From assembly GCA_012034595.1 (NCBI GenBank), contig JAAUPE010000067.1, positions 1 to 36,164 on the forward strand: a DNA stretch of 36,164 nt, written 5' to 3'. Below, in pieces: positions 16,008 to 23,528 of this stretch (positions within the stretch are counted from its first letter, which is position 1; each line of letters starts with the position of its first letter). Both the position numbers and the translations under genes were made by a program. The notes under the pieces are model-generated. The model ran no database searches. It saw only the letters and a list, made by a program, of their open reading frames with translations, and had not been told where the DNA came from. This DNA is from Calothrix sp. CSU_2_0. Its GTDB lineage: Bacteria; Cyanobacteriota; Cyanobacteriia; Cyanobacteriales; Nostocaceae.

Positions 16008-16423
16008 CTAAATACTGGCGATAAATGAGTTCAAAGCTTTTTTAATCTTGCGTCGGTCAGTAGGTTGACATTCCATTAAAACCTTATCGCGTAACTCTTC
16101 TAGGTTTGTGGATTTTGGAAGTTCAGATGTAGAAGTGGATTTTGTAGTTTTAAATTTATCTTTTAGCAAATCTGAAACAGTACCTTCCAAATTAACTAAT
16201 CGTTGGGTGAGTGGCGCGATCGCAATTGCAATTAGTTCATTAGTTCCAGGTTCACGAACTTGGGTCATTGTTAATTCACGTTGCAATTTTTCATCCAGGG
16301 CATCCCCACAAAATCCACTAACTTAAGTTTGTTGACAATGCAAAAGTTCTTTACATCGTCCAATAATTCCGAACGATGGTCAAAGCGAATGTTAAGCTGA
16401 ACCCGTTTATTTTCTTCGGTCAT
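16008..16423 (-). pseudogene. Small DNA-binding-like protein, one-base frameshift
   Basis: From ATG 16423 the frame gives MTEENKRVQLNIRFDHRSEL...KLKLVDFVG and then stops early. The adjacent frame continues as DALDEKLQRELTMTQVREP and ends at 16008. One more G in the G4 run (plus-strand CCCC, 16304-16307) joins them into 138 residues. The N-terminal strand-helix pattern suggests a ribbon-helix-helix or similar fold; the C terminus (LRDKVLMECQPTDRRKIKKAL) is basic and helical. A homopolymer shift points to sequencing error. Overlapping inverted repeats directly upstream (16438-16481) look like its own operator. Confidence 0.6.
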
Positions 16424-16437
16424 AAATTAATCTAGCC

Positions 16438-16481
16438 AAAACTAGCTTGTGACTAAGTATATTGTACTAGTTTTAGTCACA
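16438..16481. promoter_or_regulatory. Two overlapping inverted repeats, candidate operator
   Basis: AAAACTAG (16438-16445) pairs with CTAGTTTT (16467-16474), and TGTGACTAA (16448-16456) pairs with TTAGTCACA (16473-16481). They lie 15 bases upstream of the small DNA-binding gene. The alternative pairings could not form at once, as in a two-state operator. The rest of 16482-16776 shows only an AT dinucleotide run near 16730 and no gene. Confidence 0.55.
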
Positions 16482-16776
16482 CGAATTACTAGGCATTTAT
16501 GCTCAAAAGTAGACTCATTTCTTACTATTTTGAGGGAAGTAAGTAAAAAATTAAGAAACTGAGGGGTGTCTAAAACTCTAACAACGTAGCAGCAGTATTT
16601 TCAGTAGCCACAACCGCGCACAAAGCTTGCCCAGCCCTACCTAAATGACCCCATAGATCAGAATTTTTCTTGCTTTATGTACGCTTGTACTGGTTTGGTG
16701 CTTTCTTACTTTTGAGTATCGTTGGTGAGTATATATATATACTTTCGTTACAAAACTTAACCAAAATCGTAGATTT

Positions 16777-16823
16777 AAAAACACCAGGCGTAGGACAGTT
16801 CATCCTGAATTCCTGGTGTTTTT
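16777..16823. terminator. Bidirectional hairpin terminator
   Basis: AAAAACACCAGG pairs with CCTGGTGTTTTT around a loop that holds a smaller AGGA/TCCT hairpin. T runs follow the stem on both strands. It ends the leftward gene set that stops at 16888. Confidence 0.7.
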
Positions 16824-16887
16824 GTTTTTATAGAAAATTTGTTATAACCGAAAACGATCGCACCTAACTATTATAAGTGTGATTAAG

Positions 16888-17307
16888 CTAAATCGGTTTG
16901 ATTTCGGCAGATAATCGGCTTAGTTCTGAAAGTGCGATCGCTTTAGACTCACAAGGCAATTTGCTAATAATCAAGCCAACCTCAGATAGGACATGCTCTA
17001 TTTGTTCGTGACTCATTGCATCAGCAATTCTCTCTTGTAAATCAAGCTTTCTAGTGGTTGCCAACTGCTGAAATGCCCCATTTTTAATTCTGGCTTGCGT
17101 CTCCAGCAATCTACGCTTTAGCTCAACCAGTGAAATAATTTCTTGTCGGTCGAAGTGCCCTGTTAAATCACCATTTTTCAACAATCCACTAATGAAACTG
17201 GAAATTAAGTAAATTTCAGAATCTAACTCGCCAGATGAGTATGAATCCTGGTGTCTTAGGAATAAATTCTTTAAATCGCGATTGGATAAATCTTGCTGAT
17301 AACTCAT
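16888..17307 (-). CDS. Hypothetical helical protein, 139 residues
   Basis: ATG 17307 with GGAGG nine bases upstream, just after the stop of the 56-residue gene. The protein is almost all helix, with leucine-rich heptads (LVELKRRLLETQARI, LQERIADAMSHEQIEHVLSE) and no membrane segment. It is the third gene of a tightly packed leftward set (17984 to 16888). No family is recognised; an accessory to the neighbouring small DNA-binding protein is possible. Confidence 0.6.
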   Translation of the reverse strand: MSYQQDLSNRDLKNLFLRHQDSYSSGELDSEIYLISSFISGLLKNGDLTGHFDRQEIISLVELKRRLLETQARIKNGAFQQLATTRKLDLQERIADAMSHEQIEHVLSEVGLIISKLPCESKAIALSELSRLSAEIKPI

Positions 17308-17313
17308 TTGCTT

Positions 17314-17484
17314 TTACCTCCAAAGTGCATCATAAATTGCCACTTGTGGAGTGGTTTCATCCCCAAAAAGCCGATATCTTATAAATTCTGTGCAGGTTAG
17401 GTTTTGACTTTCAGCCATGATTTTCAATTGTTCATGTTGCCGGACGTTCAATCGTAAACTCAGCTTGATATGAAATTTCTTCAT
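17314..17484 (-). CDS. 56-residue small ribbon-helix-helix-like protein
   Basis: The ATG overlaps the preceding stop as ATGA, and a GGAGG inside its last codons serves the next gene. The sequence KFHIKLSLRLNVRQHEQLKI, then SQNLTCTEFIRYRLFG, has the strand-helix-helix pattern of MobC-like or RHH mobilisation and partition accessories. Its tight packing between two genes argues that it is real. MobC-like proteins assist relaxases, but none is visible here, so I keep only the DNA-binding prediction. Confidence 0.55.
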   Translation of the reverse strand: MKKFHIKLSLRLNVRQHEQLKIMAESQNLTCTEFIRYRLFGDETTPQVAIYDALWR

Positions 17485-17984
17485 GCAGCACCATCACTAT
17501 TGTTTGTAAACAGGTTTACAACGTTTTTGTTTTGTATGAGTTCTCCAGATGCAATCATACGTGCCCTTTTTTCAGCCTTACGTTCTGCGAAGACTTTATC
17601 CACATGGATTCTGAGCAATTCATGAATGACAATGACCTGATTTCCATTCACAGAAAAAGTACTACGAATATCGGCTGGCAACGGGAATCCCAAATACTCT
17701 AAGCTATGTTCTTGTAAAATGCGATCGCCGCTCGAACCATTGAAATAAACTTGGTAAGCTAGATAATCGGCAATTTTGATTAACCTTTCTAAATCACGAT
17801 TTTTAATGAGTTTTGAAAGTAAGTTAATTGCCTGACTTTTTTTAGATTGCGCCCCTTCGACTGACTGCCAACAAGCAAGGAAATGGTTATAAAGTTCGTG
17901 CAATTCGAGGGGGTACTGCCCGTAAATCAGATCGAATAAATGAGGTAATGGTGTTTTAGGGCGTTTGCGATAATCTAATGTCAT
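17481..17984 (-). CDS. Hypothetical protein, 167 residues
   Basis: ATG 17984 is preferred: it has an AGGTAAAAA site upstream and opens the protein proper (TLDYRKRPKTPLPHLFDLIY), whereas the start at 18017 adds 11 residues. Soluble, with many helices and a basic region (AERKAEKRARMI) near the C terminus that could bind nucleic acid. It heads the leftward three-gene set downstream of rep. Near its end V-N-L-F-T is encoded by the element's 16 bp palindrome. No family recognised. Confidence 0.6.
   Translation of the reverse strand: MTLDYRKRPKTPLPHLFDLIYGQYPLELHELYNHFLACWQSVEGAQSKKSQAINLLSKLIKNRDLERLIKIADYLAYQVYFNGSSGDRILQEHSLEYLGFPLPADIRSTFSVNGNQVIVIHELLRIHVDKVFAERKAEKRARMIASGELIQNKNVVNLFTNNSDGAA
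17505..17520 (+). repeat. Element palindrome copy 5 (TGTAAACAGGTTTACA)
   Basis: A perfect copy inside the last 13 codons of a leftward gene, with the AGG centre on the plus strand. It is the one copy oriented against local transcription. Confidence 0.9.
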
Positions 17985-18135
17985 TTTGTTTTTACCTATA
18001 AGGTTACGTACCTCCAATGTAACAATTGTGAAAAAAATCGGCTTCTATTCGACACTATCAGTAGTACATAAACACTAAAGGCGATAGTACGTTAGCTGTA
18101 GTGGGTTATTTTGAGGTTTAGGGTGTGGTGTGTAG

Positions 18136-18181
18136 CAGTTGAGGGGATAGTTCATTTTGTACAAATTATCACCCTCAACTG
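18136..18181 (-). terminator. Stem-loop after rep
   Basis: CAGTTGAGGG (18136-18145) and CCCTCAACTG (18172-18181) make a 10 bp perfect stem with a 26-base loop, 17 bases after the rep stop. There is no strong T run, so it may instead be a regulatory hairpin or a protein site. Confidence 0.45.
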
Positions 18182-18198
18182 TGGCTTAATTTAGGATG

Positions 18199-21100
18199 TC
18201 AAGGCTTAGTAATGACAGCTTTCAATTGAATCAAATCTTTAGGGGTTAAAGTACTGGGTTCACTGGTTCCCCAATCTTCCCACTTAATCAAAAACGTAAC
18301 CCCTTCAAAATCGCATTTAGTAACCGCGACTACAATCCCGTCTTGCAATTTAAAACCATGACCAACCCCTTTTTCTAGATGAATTATATCCCCCTGTTCG
18401 GGTTCAACATATTTGTACGCTGGAGGGAATAAATCATCAAGATTTACAGTAAAAGGTTTACAAGGCTCATCTTCACCAGGGCACTCTAGGCACTCTAGGG
18501 TCACTCTAGGCTCTATTTTTACCCTAGAGTGGTCTGAAGTGTCCACAGGGTAAGGGTTTTCAGCACCCACTCTAGGCACTCTAGGCTCTCTAGGGGTAGA
18601 TTTTATATTACAAACGTTTTTTTCCTCCTTATCTACAACAGGTACGGTATCTACTACAACAAACGAACTAATTTGAACAAAATCAATAATCTCAATATTT
18701 TTTAGTTCAGATTCTTTTACTTTTATGCTAGAGTCTAGAGTGCCTAGAGTGGGTGGTTGAATTGCTTGCTGTGTATGGTTTTCAGAACACTCTAGGGTGA
18801 AATTAGAGCCTAGAGTGACCCTAGAATCAGTAGAGTGGCTTTTTTGTGTGTCTTTTTTGTTGTCAGTAGTCCAGAATAGTGCAATTTCGTCTAACCCTCC
18901 AGCTTGACACCCAGCTTTTACACAAACAACCTCAGCCGAATTGTTAAATATACCGGGTAAGTTTTTAAGGTTTTTAAAGTGTTGGGGAACTGATTTAAGG
19001 ATTCCTTCCTGCTGAAATTGTTTACGTTTTACGTAGTTCATCGGCACTATGTTTTTTAAATGTCCAGAGAACTTGTTAAACTGATTTGGCTTAAAACCGT
19101 GAGCCTTGCAAAAAGCTACATAATTATCGTGTAAATCAGATATTGTCAGATTGGAATCATCAGCCGTTGGACGCAAACACATATCAATATAAGCTTTTAC
19201 TGAATCACCAAATATGCTTTGTTCCTGCACCAATTCCTTAATTTTCTGATTCTCACGGGTTGCCTGTTTGATAATGCGATCGCGTTCATCTCGTTTTAAA
19301 GCTAATGCCCAACTAATTACCTCACTTCTACATTCGTGCAAATCCAAGTTTATATCTGTGTGTTCTGGATTGGCTCTAAGCTTTGTGGGAATTGGAATAC
19401 AGCGTCTTGCCCAACCTGCACCAGAATTTTCTATGGACAATAAATCGACACTTGCCACAATAAATCGACAATTCCACTGCTTTTCATAACCATCTGATGA
19501 ATATAATGCCCGTCCCGCTAGTGAGCCGTTATCAACAAGTTCGTAAAAACTGCTTAAACTTTTTTGAAAACCTCCTGTATCGGGGATGCTAAGGAGCTTT
19601 ACTCCCGTTAAGTATTGATGCCGTCCATCTGGTTCGTCTATTTGAGATAGGTTCCCTAGACTTGTAACAGAGCCATGACCAAATAAACTAGTTAAAAATC
19701 TGATAAATGTTCCCTTTCCGCTACCACTTGACCCCACAATGTGTAAAAAGTAACCGTACAATGCTGTGGGGTCAATGTACATTGAAATTGCAGCGCGGAT
19801 TAGGGGTAAAAATTCTAAACCAAAGCTTGACTCTATAAAGTCTTGGAATACTTTGGGGCATTCAGCATTAGGGATATAATCAGCATCAATAAATGTTGTC
19901 AGCAAATCATTTTTATTATGCTGGTGTAAGTCTCCAGTTCTTATATCAACTGTCCCATTTTTGAAGCAAAGTAAATGTTCTGAGAAAGTGCTGGAAGTAT
20001 CTTGTAGTGCGCTTCTACAGTAATTAAATGCTGATTTCTTGTTTGCGTCCGTGGCAAATTTGAAAACTTTTTCACCTTTTTTAATTAAAGTGTAGAATTT
20101 GCGTAAATGTTGGGCAATAACTTTTTTGACCGAGCCGTCTTTTTGATGCACCCAATGACCCATACCTGAATATCGGAAATAGGCATCATTAAGTGCTGTC
20201 CAATCTCCTAAACCATCCTGAAAGCAAGTTACCAGAACAGTTTCATCACTTGTCGTCTCAACTTGGAATACTTCTGTTCCGGTATCACTATCAGGTTTAT
20301 AAGTTTCGTAAAACTCAGCATTATCATCTGTTTTAGCTGTATTTTTAATTTCTACCAATTGCGATCGCGATGCGTTCCGATTCCAAGCTTTTGCACAATT
20401 TAAAAGCATGTCATCTGGTAAACCAGCTATAGGGTTTTTCTGTTCAGCCCATGTCCAACAACTATCACCTTCGCTACCTTCAATCGGTGGTGTACATTTA
20501 GCACAGAAATTGTCGTAAAGCGCTCTGGGGTTGCCTTCATACTCAATACCCAGAAACTGTAACCGGGTGGCTGTACCTATCAGGTTTGCTGCAAGTTCTA
20601 CTGCTACTTTATTTCGTTCCCCTAATTGCACCCCAAATTCAAGTAAATCCCTGTGTTTTTTGAACAAACATTTCTCTAAGGTAATCGCACCACACGAATT
20701 ACCCGTAAACCTGTTTACAGATTTTTCATTTGCTTTAGTGCGATCGCTTTTTGGTTGTTTGTTTGATTTACTGGTAGCTTTGTGACTTGTTGTTTGGGGT
20801 ATTAAATCTCGTAAATCTTGGTAAGTATACTTTTTACCCGAATTTGAGATTATTTCTGACCTAAAACAACCCTTGCTTGAAATGTGATAACAGCCTGCCA
20901 ACCGCATAACACGAGCAGGATTCTTTAAGCTTTTATCCCCATCTGAATAGTTCAAAAGGTCTGTTTGTAGGGCTTTCCAGTCTACGGGTTGTATCGGCTC
21001 AGTAAATGCCCAATAGGAGTGTATACTTTTTGAACCAGTATCAATTTGTATGGTCGGTTCTGGTAAATTTAGGTTTTTCCAAAGGGTTATTTGTTGCTCT

Positions 21101-21612
21101 TTAGGTAAATCATCATGCTCGTAAAAGATTGCTCGGCAGTCTTTAATATCTGAATCTTTGCTACCGTGCCCGTTTACAACAAAGTATACCCCTCTACCAT
21201 TAAGCTGGAAATCTTCAATTTGTGAATTTAAATCAGCCAGGTAGTTTAGTGTAGCTTCACCTTTTCGTCCATAATCATCTGCCTTTTTAGGATTGTCGGA
21301 GGAGTAGAATGCTCGTAAGTAAATTGTTTCATCTTCTGAATAACCTAACGTTATTAACTGCTGTTTCGTCTGCTGTAAGTCAAATTCAAGGGGTGGTGGA
21401 GTTTTTTCTGTCTGGTGTTGTTGCCACAAATCGCGCAGAACTTCATCATCCCCTCCATATCCTGGCTCGGTTTGTTGAGTATTTTTTTTCTGGAGTCGTT
21501 TGTTGGGGACAAGTTGAGTCGTTGAATACTCATTCTGTACTACTGTGCTAGTATCTTTAGCAGAAAGGGTTTCAACTTTAAGATTGTTGACTGTTTCTGG
21601 AATATTTGACAT
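18199..21612 (-). CDS. Replication protein: primase-polymerase fused to D5/SF3-type helicase
   Basis: 1137 residues. Residues about 90-260 form a RepB/AEP-like primase domain: GVYFVVNGHG, CRAIFYEHDDLP, QIDTGSKSIHSYWAF and NPARVMRLAGCYH. Residues about 460-800 hold a phage/plasmid D5-type helicase with Walker A GSSGSGKGT (627-635) and LLSIPDTGG downstream. Such fusions start and drive replication of plasmids, satellites and phages. After a winged-helix-like stretch, residues about 925-1044 are low-complexity and encoded by CTCTAGG heptamers; a small conserved-looking C-terminal domain follows (GDIIHLEKGVGHGFKLQDG). ATG 21612 has a weak ribosome site and a 13 bp palindrome upstream. It lies 180 bases after the integrase. 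Confidence 0.8.
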   Translation of the reverse strand: MSNIPETVNNLKVETLSAKDTSTVVQNEYSTTQLVPNKRLQKKNTQQTEPGYGGDDEVLRDLWQQHQTEKTPPPLEFDLQQTKQQLITLGYSEDETIYLRAFYSSDNPKKADDYGRKGEATLNYLADLNSQIEDFQLNGRGVYFVVNGHGSKDSDIKDCRAIFYEHDDLPKEQQITLWKNLNLPEPTIQIDTGSKSIHSYWAFTEPIQPVDWKALQTDLLNYSDGDKSLKNPARVMRLAGCYHISSKGCFRSEIISNSGKKYTYQDLRDLIPQTTSHKATSKSNKQPKSDRTKANEKSVNRFTGNSCGAITLEKCLFKKHRDLLEFGVQLGERNKVAVELAANLIGTATRLQFLGIEYEGNPRALYDNFCAKCTPPIEGSEGDSCWTWAEQKNPIAGLPDDMLLNCAKAWNRNASRSQLVEIKNTAKTDDNAEFYETYKPDSDTGTEVFQVETTSDETVLVTCFQDGLGDWTALNDAYFRYSGMGHWVHQKDGSVKKVIAQHLRKFYTLIKKGEKVFKFATDANKKSAFNYCRSALQDTSSTFSEHLLCFKNGTVDIRTGDLHQHNKNDLLTTFIDADYIPNAECPKVFQDFIESSFGLEFLPLIRAAISMYIDPTALYGYFLHIVGSSGSGKGTFIRFLTSLFGHGSVTSLGNLSQIDEPDGRHQYLTGVKLLSIPDTGGFQKSLSSFYELVDNGSLAGRALYSSDGYEKQWNCRFIVASVDLLSIENSGAGWARRCIPIPTKLRANPEHTDINLDLHECRSEVISWALALKRDERDRIIKQATRENQKIKELVQEQSIFGDSVKAYIDMCLRPTADDSNLTISDLHDNYVAFCKAHGFKPNQFNKFSGHLKNIVPMNYVKRKQFQQEGILKSVPQHFKNLKNLPGIFNNSAEVVCVKAGCQAGGLDEIALFWTTDNKKDTQKSHSTDSRVTLGSNFTLECSENHTQQAIQPPTLGTLDSSIKVKESELKNIEIIDFVQISSFVVVDTVPVVDKEEKNVCNIKSTPREPRVPRVGAENPYPVDTSDHSRVKIEPRVTLECLECPGEDEPCKPFTVNLDDLFPPAYKYVEPEQGDIIHLEKGVGHGFKLQDGIVVAVTKCDFEGVTFLIKWEDWGTSEPSTLTPKDLIQLKAVITKP
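18484..18838. repeat. CTCTAGG/CCTAGAG iterons inside the rep coding sequence
   Basis: Ten exact heptamers start at 18484, 18493, 18504, 18533, 18570, 18579, 18588, 18743, 18790 and 18809, with further one-mismatch copies. Within clusters the spacing is 9-11 bp, close to one helical turn. Candidate Rep-binding origin within rep. Confidence 0.8.
20704..20719 (-). repeat. Element palindrome copy 6 (TGTAAACAGGTTTACG on minus)
   Basis: Inside rep, read as GTA AAC AGG TTT ACG (V-N-R-F-T), the same frame as in copy 2. Confidence 0.85.
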
Positions 21613-21622
21613 ACTTAAAAGG

Positions 21623-21635
21623 AACCCATTGGGTT
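21623..21635. promoter_or_regulatory. 13 bp palindrome just upstream of rep
   Basis: AACCCA-T-TGGGTT lies 11 bases before the rep ATG, where a hairpin or bound protein could limit translation. It is a candidate copy-control site. Confidence 0.35.
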
Positions 21636-21781
21636 AAATGTTTTTTTTGAATCCCCTTTGATGGCGCTAACCGTTGAGGGGGTTTGCTTTTTCAGCTTAA
21701 CAAAGCGTAAATTTTTGGCTCGAATCACTAACCTTGGATGTTTTAATTAGTGCGATCGTTTTTCCATAACACCTAAAATTT

Positions 21782-21797
21782 TGTAAACCTATTTACA
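21782..21797 (-). repeat. Element palindrome copy 7 (TGTAAATAGGTTTACA on minus)
   Basis: Overlaps the last codons and stop of the integrase gene. It has the same sequence and strand as copy 1 at the other end of the element. Confidence 0.85.
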
Positions 21798-22980
21798 GGT
21801 TCGGTACTTTTGTATTTGGTGTAATACCTGCGTAGTGCTTATAAATGACTTCGGGTGAATTTCCTACCCAACTTGCAACGGTTTGCACTGGGATACCTTT
21901 TGAAAGGCACATAGTTATGAATGTATGTCTGGCATTGTATAGAACCCTATAACGCTGCACTGACCCCTTTTCCACAAGACTCGTGACGATTCCTGGTATA
22001 AACTCCCCACGATTGTCATAACCTCGCCAAATGCGTGTAAAGCCACTAATTTTTATTTCCCTACCATCTGTGTGAGAAGGAAAAACAAGCCAATTTTTGT
22101 TATATTCTTGTGTTCTACGGTTCAATAGCAACGTTTTTAGCTGTTCATTGCAGGGAAAGTTACGATTTTCACCAGTTTTCGTACTTTTACGCCCATATAA
22201 GTGTGCAAAAGACTCACAAAACCTAATCTCGGTGCAATCTGCGTTAACGTGTTCCCATTTAAGCGCGATCGCTTCTCCAATTCGGCAACCACTAAAAAAT
22301 AGAAACTTTACAAAATCGGCATAACTTTTATATAAAGTGTCAGATTCAAAAGCCGAGATTATCGCGTCCCGTTCTTGGGCTGTAAATGGGTCAATTTTGC
22401 TCGTGTCCCATCTTTTAACCTTAATGTCCGAACCTAAGTCAGTAAAAGGGTTTTTAGTGATTAAGCCAGATTTTAACGCCCAAAGACAGCAAGCATTAAG
22501 CTGCATCAACATTCTTTTTACTGTTTTAGGGTTATGATTTTGGACTAAATAATCACGAATTGCGATCGCACTACCTAAATCTTTGCTGGGTAACGCATTG
22601 ATAATATTTTTGTATCTATTCTGAAAATCTTTGGTAAAAGTGGTATTCGCTAGTTGAGATTGCTTGAAGTCACAATACTTATCCCACAATTCAACTAAAT
22701 CAAGACTTTTAACCTTTTGACGAACCTTTCTCTGGGTAGTATGTAAGTCAGATAATGCATCCTTATAGACTTGCAATGTTTGGTCAAAGCAACCGGATTC
22801 AACATCAGATTCAATAAGCAAGGCGACACTTTGTACCCGTCTCAGGTGAAAAGCCGTTGCCTCCAAACCTGAATATATGTATACCTGTTCTCCACCCGTA
22901 AATCCACGAGGTAGACGTAAACGCCACCTATTTTTATAGGCAACAATGGTAACTTTTTTAATTACTCTTTGTACGTACAT
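21793..22980 (-). CDS. Tyrosine-family site-specific integrase
   Basis: 395 residues. Catalytic residues are visible: R233 (SGCRIGEAIALKWEHV), a beta-hairpin lysine at about 268 (STKTGENR), R351 in NARHTFIT, and nucleophile Y383 (YKHYAG). Y348 replaces the first histidine of the usual HxxR box, and N374 stands where a second H/W is common; both changes leave the core intact. The N-terminal ~90 residues look like an arm-site-binding domain, followed by a SAM-like core-binding domain. It should integrate and excise the element at tRNA-Ser(CGA). It starts 88 bp from the right attachment repeat, the usual place. Confidence 0.92.
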   Translation of the reverse strand: MYVQRVIKKVTIVAYKNRWRLRLPRGFTGGEQVYIYSGLEATAFHLRRVQSVALLIESDVESGCFDQTLQVYKDALSDLHTTQRKVRQKVKSLDLVELWDKYCDFKQSQLANTTFTKDFQNRYKNIINALPSKDLGSAIAIRDYLVQNHNPKTVKRMLMQLNACCLWALKSGLITKNPFTDLGSDIKVKRWDTSKIDPFTAQERDAIISAFESDTLYKSYADFVKFLFFSGCRIGEAIALKWEHVNADCTEIRFCESFAHLYGRKSTKTGENRNFPCNEQLKTLLLNRRTQEYNKNWLVFPSHTDGREIKISGFTRIWRGYDNRGEFIPGIVTSLVEKGSVQRYRVLYNARHTFITMCLSKGIPVQTVASWVGNSPEVIYKHYAGITPNTKVPNL

Positions 22981-23067
22981 ACACTAAAACTCACCTAGCA
23001 CCTCAAGTGCAATAACATAGGTGAGAATAGTAAATTAAAGGGATATCAAAGGTTGTGTGTTTAGTGA

Positions 23068-23135
23068 GAACCCCCGTTGGCTTTCACCAAAACGCATTTC
23101 GAGTGCGTCACCATCAACCACTCGGACACCTCTCC
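23068..23135 (-). pseudogene. Truncated tRNA-Ser(CGA) remnant
   Basis: Identical to the 5' 68 bases of the intact tRNA-Ser, through the anticodon and variable arm, but after GGGGGTTC in the T-loop the sequence becomes CTCACTAAAC, so the T stem and acceptor 3' strand are missing. It cannot form a functional tRNA. It still has the original chromosomal promoter region upstream. Confidence 0.9.
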
Positions 23136-23144
23136 AGGCTTTTA
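23068..23144. repeat. Right attachment repeat (att), 77 bp
   Basis: Identical to 8269-23144's left-end copy at 8269-8345. Identity ends in the T-loop on the element side and at AGGCTTTTA on the chromosomal side. Confidence 0.95.
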
Positions 23145-23214
23145 TATTTTCTCTCGCTTCGTTTAAAGCTTCAAAATTAGACATCAAACTGGAAATCCAG
23201 TTATAGCATTAAAA

Positions 23215-23243
23215 ATTCTATCACGACTTTTCAGATACTGCAT
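23215..23243 (-). promoter_or_regulatory. Original chromosomal tRNA-Ser promoter, now upstream of the remnant
   Basis: On the minus strand, -10 TAGAAT (23215-23220) and a weak -35 ATGCAG (23238-23243) are 17 bp apart. The spacer shares 13 of 17 positions with the promoter at the left end. Confidence 0.55.
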
Positions 23244-23396
23244 ACGCTTCCCAATTAAAATAAAATATTATTTTTTGCCAGTAATTTTAATTCCTCAAGA
23301 TTTACAATCCAAAATCCGTCTTGAAAAGTTTGCGTACCCGTCAACTTTTTTCTTCGACACGCTACACGTAGTTTACTTCTCTCTTCTGAGTACGCA

Positions 23397-23495
23397 AAAT
23401 CCAAAATCCGTCTTCAAGAGTTTTGTGGAAGAAAACCTTCTTCCCCACAAACTTTTGGCAAAATCCAAAATCTAAAATCCAAAATCCAAAGCTTG
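23397..23495. repeat. AAATCC-type repeat tract
   Basis: Runs of CAAAATC heptamer-like units near 23459-23490, and two copies of TCCAAAATCCGTCTT (about 23307 and 23402). The 23145-23528 gap otherwise holds only the old tRNA promoter; I see no gene. Confidence 0.7.
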
Positions 23496-23528
23496 TACTG
23501 AGCGACAGCGAATGTATCCAAAATCTCT

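Larger units (their letters stand above)
8269..23144. mobile_element. Integrative plasmid-like element in tRNA-Ser(CGA), ~14.9 kb
   Basis: Bounded by 77 bp direct repeats of tRNA-Ser sequence. The right copy lacks the tRNA 3' end, and a tyrosine integrase lies 88 bp inside it, reading away from the border. The content is plasmid-like: a primase-helicase replication protein, an actin-like segregation gene with a small partner, an FtsK/HerA-type ATPase, several ribbon-helix-helix-like proteins and iteron-rich DNA. Genes from 9468 to 15880 read rightward; those from 16008 to 22980 read leftward and converge on a terminator. HIP1 sites are common inside, so it has long resided in cyanobacteria. 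No relaxase, portal, capsid or lysis gene is recognised, so self-transfer is not shown. Confidence 0.9.

Noticed and set aside
16670-16867. 65-residue rightward reading frame
   Set aside because: It runs through the hairpin terminator at 16777-16823, has no ribosome site and no codon pattern like its neighbours.
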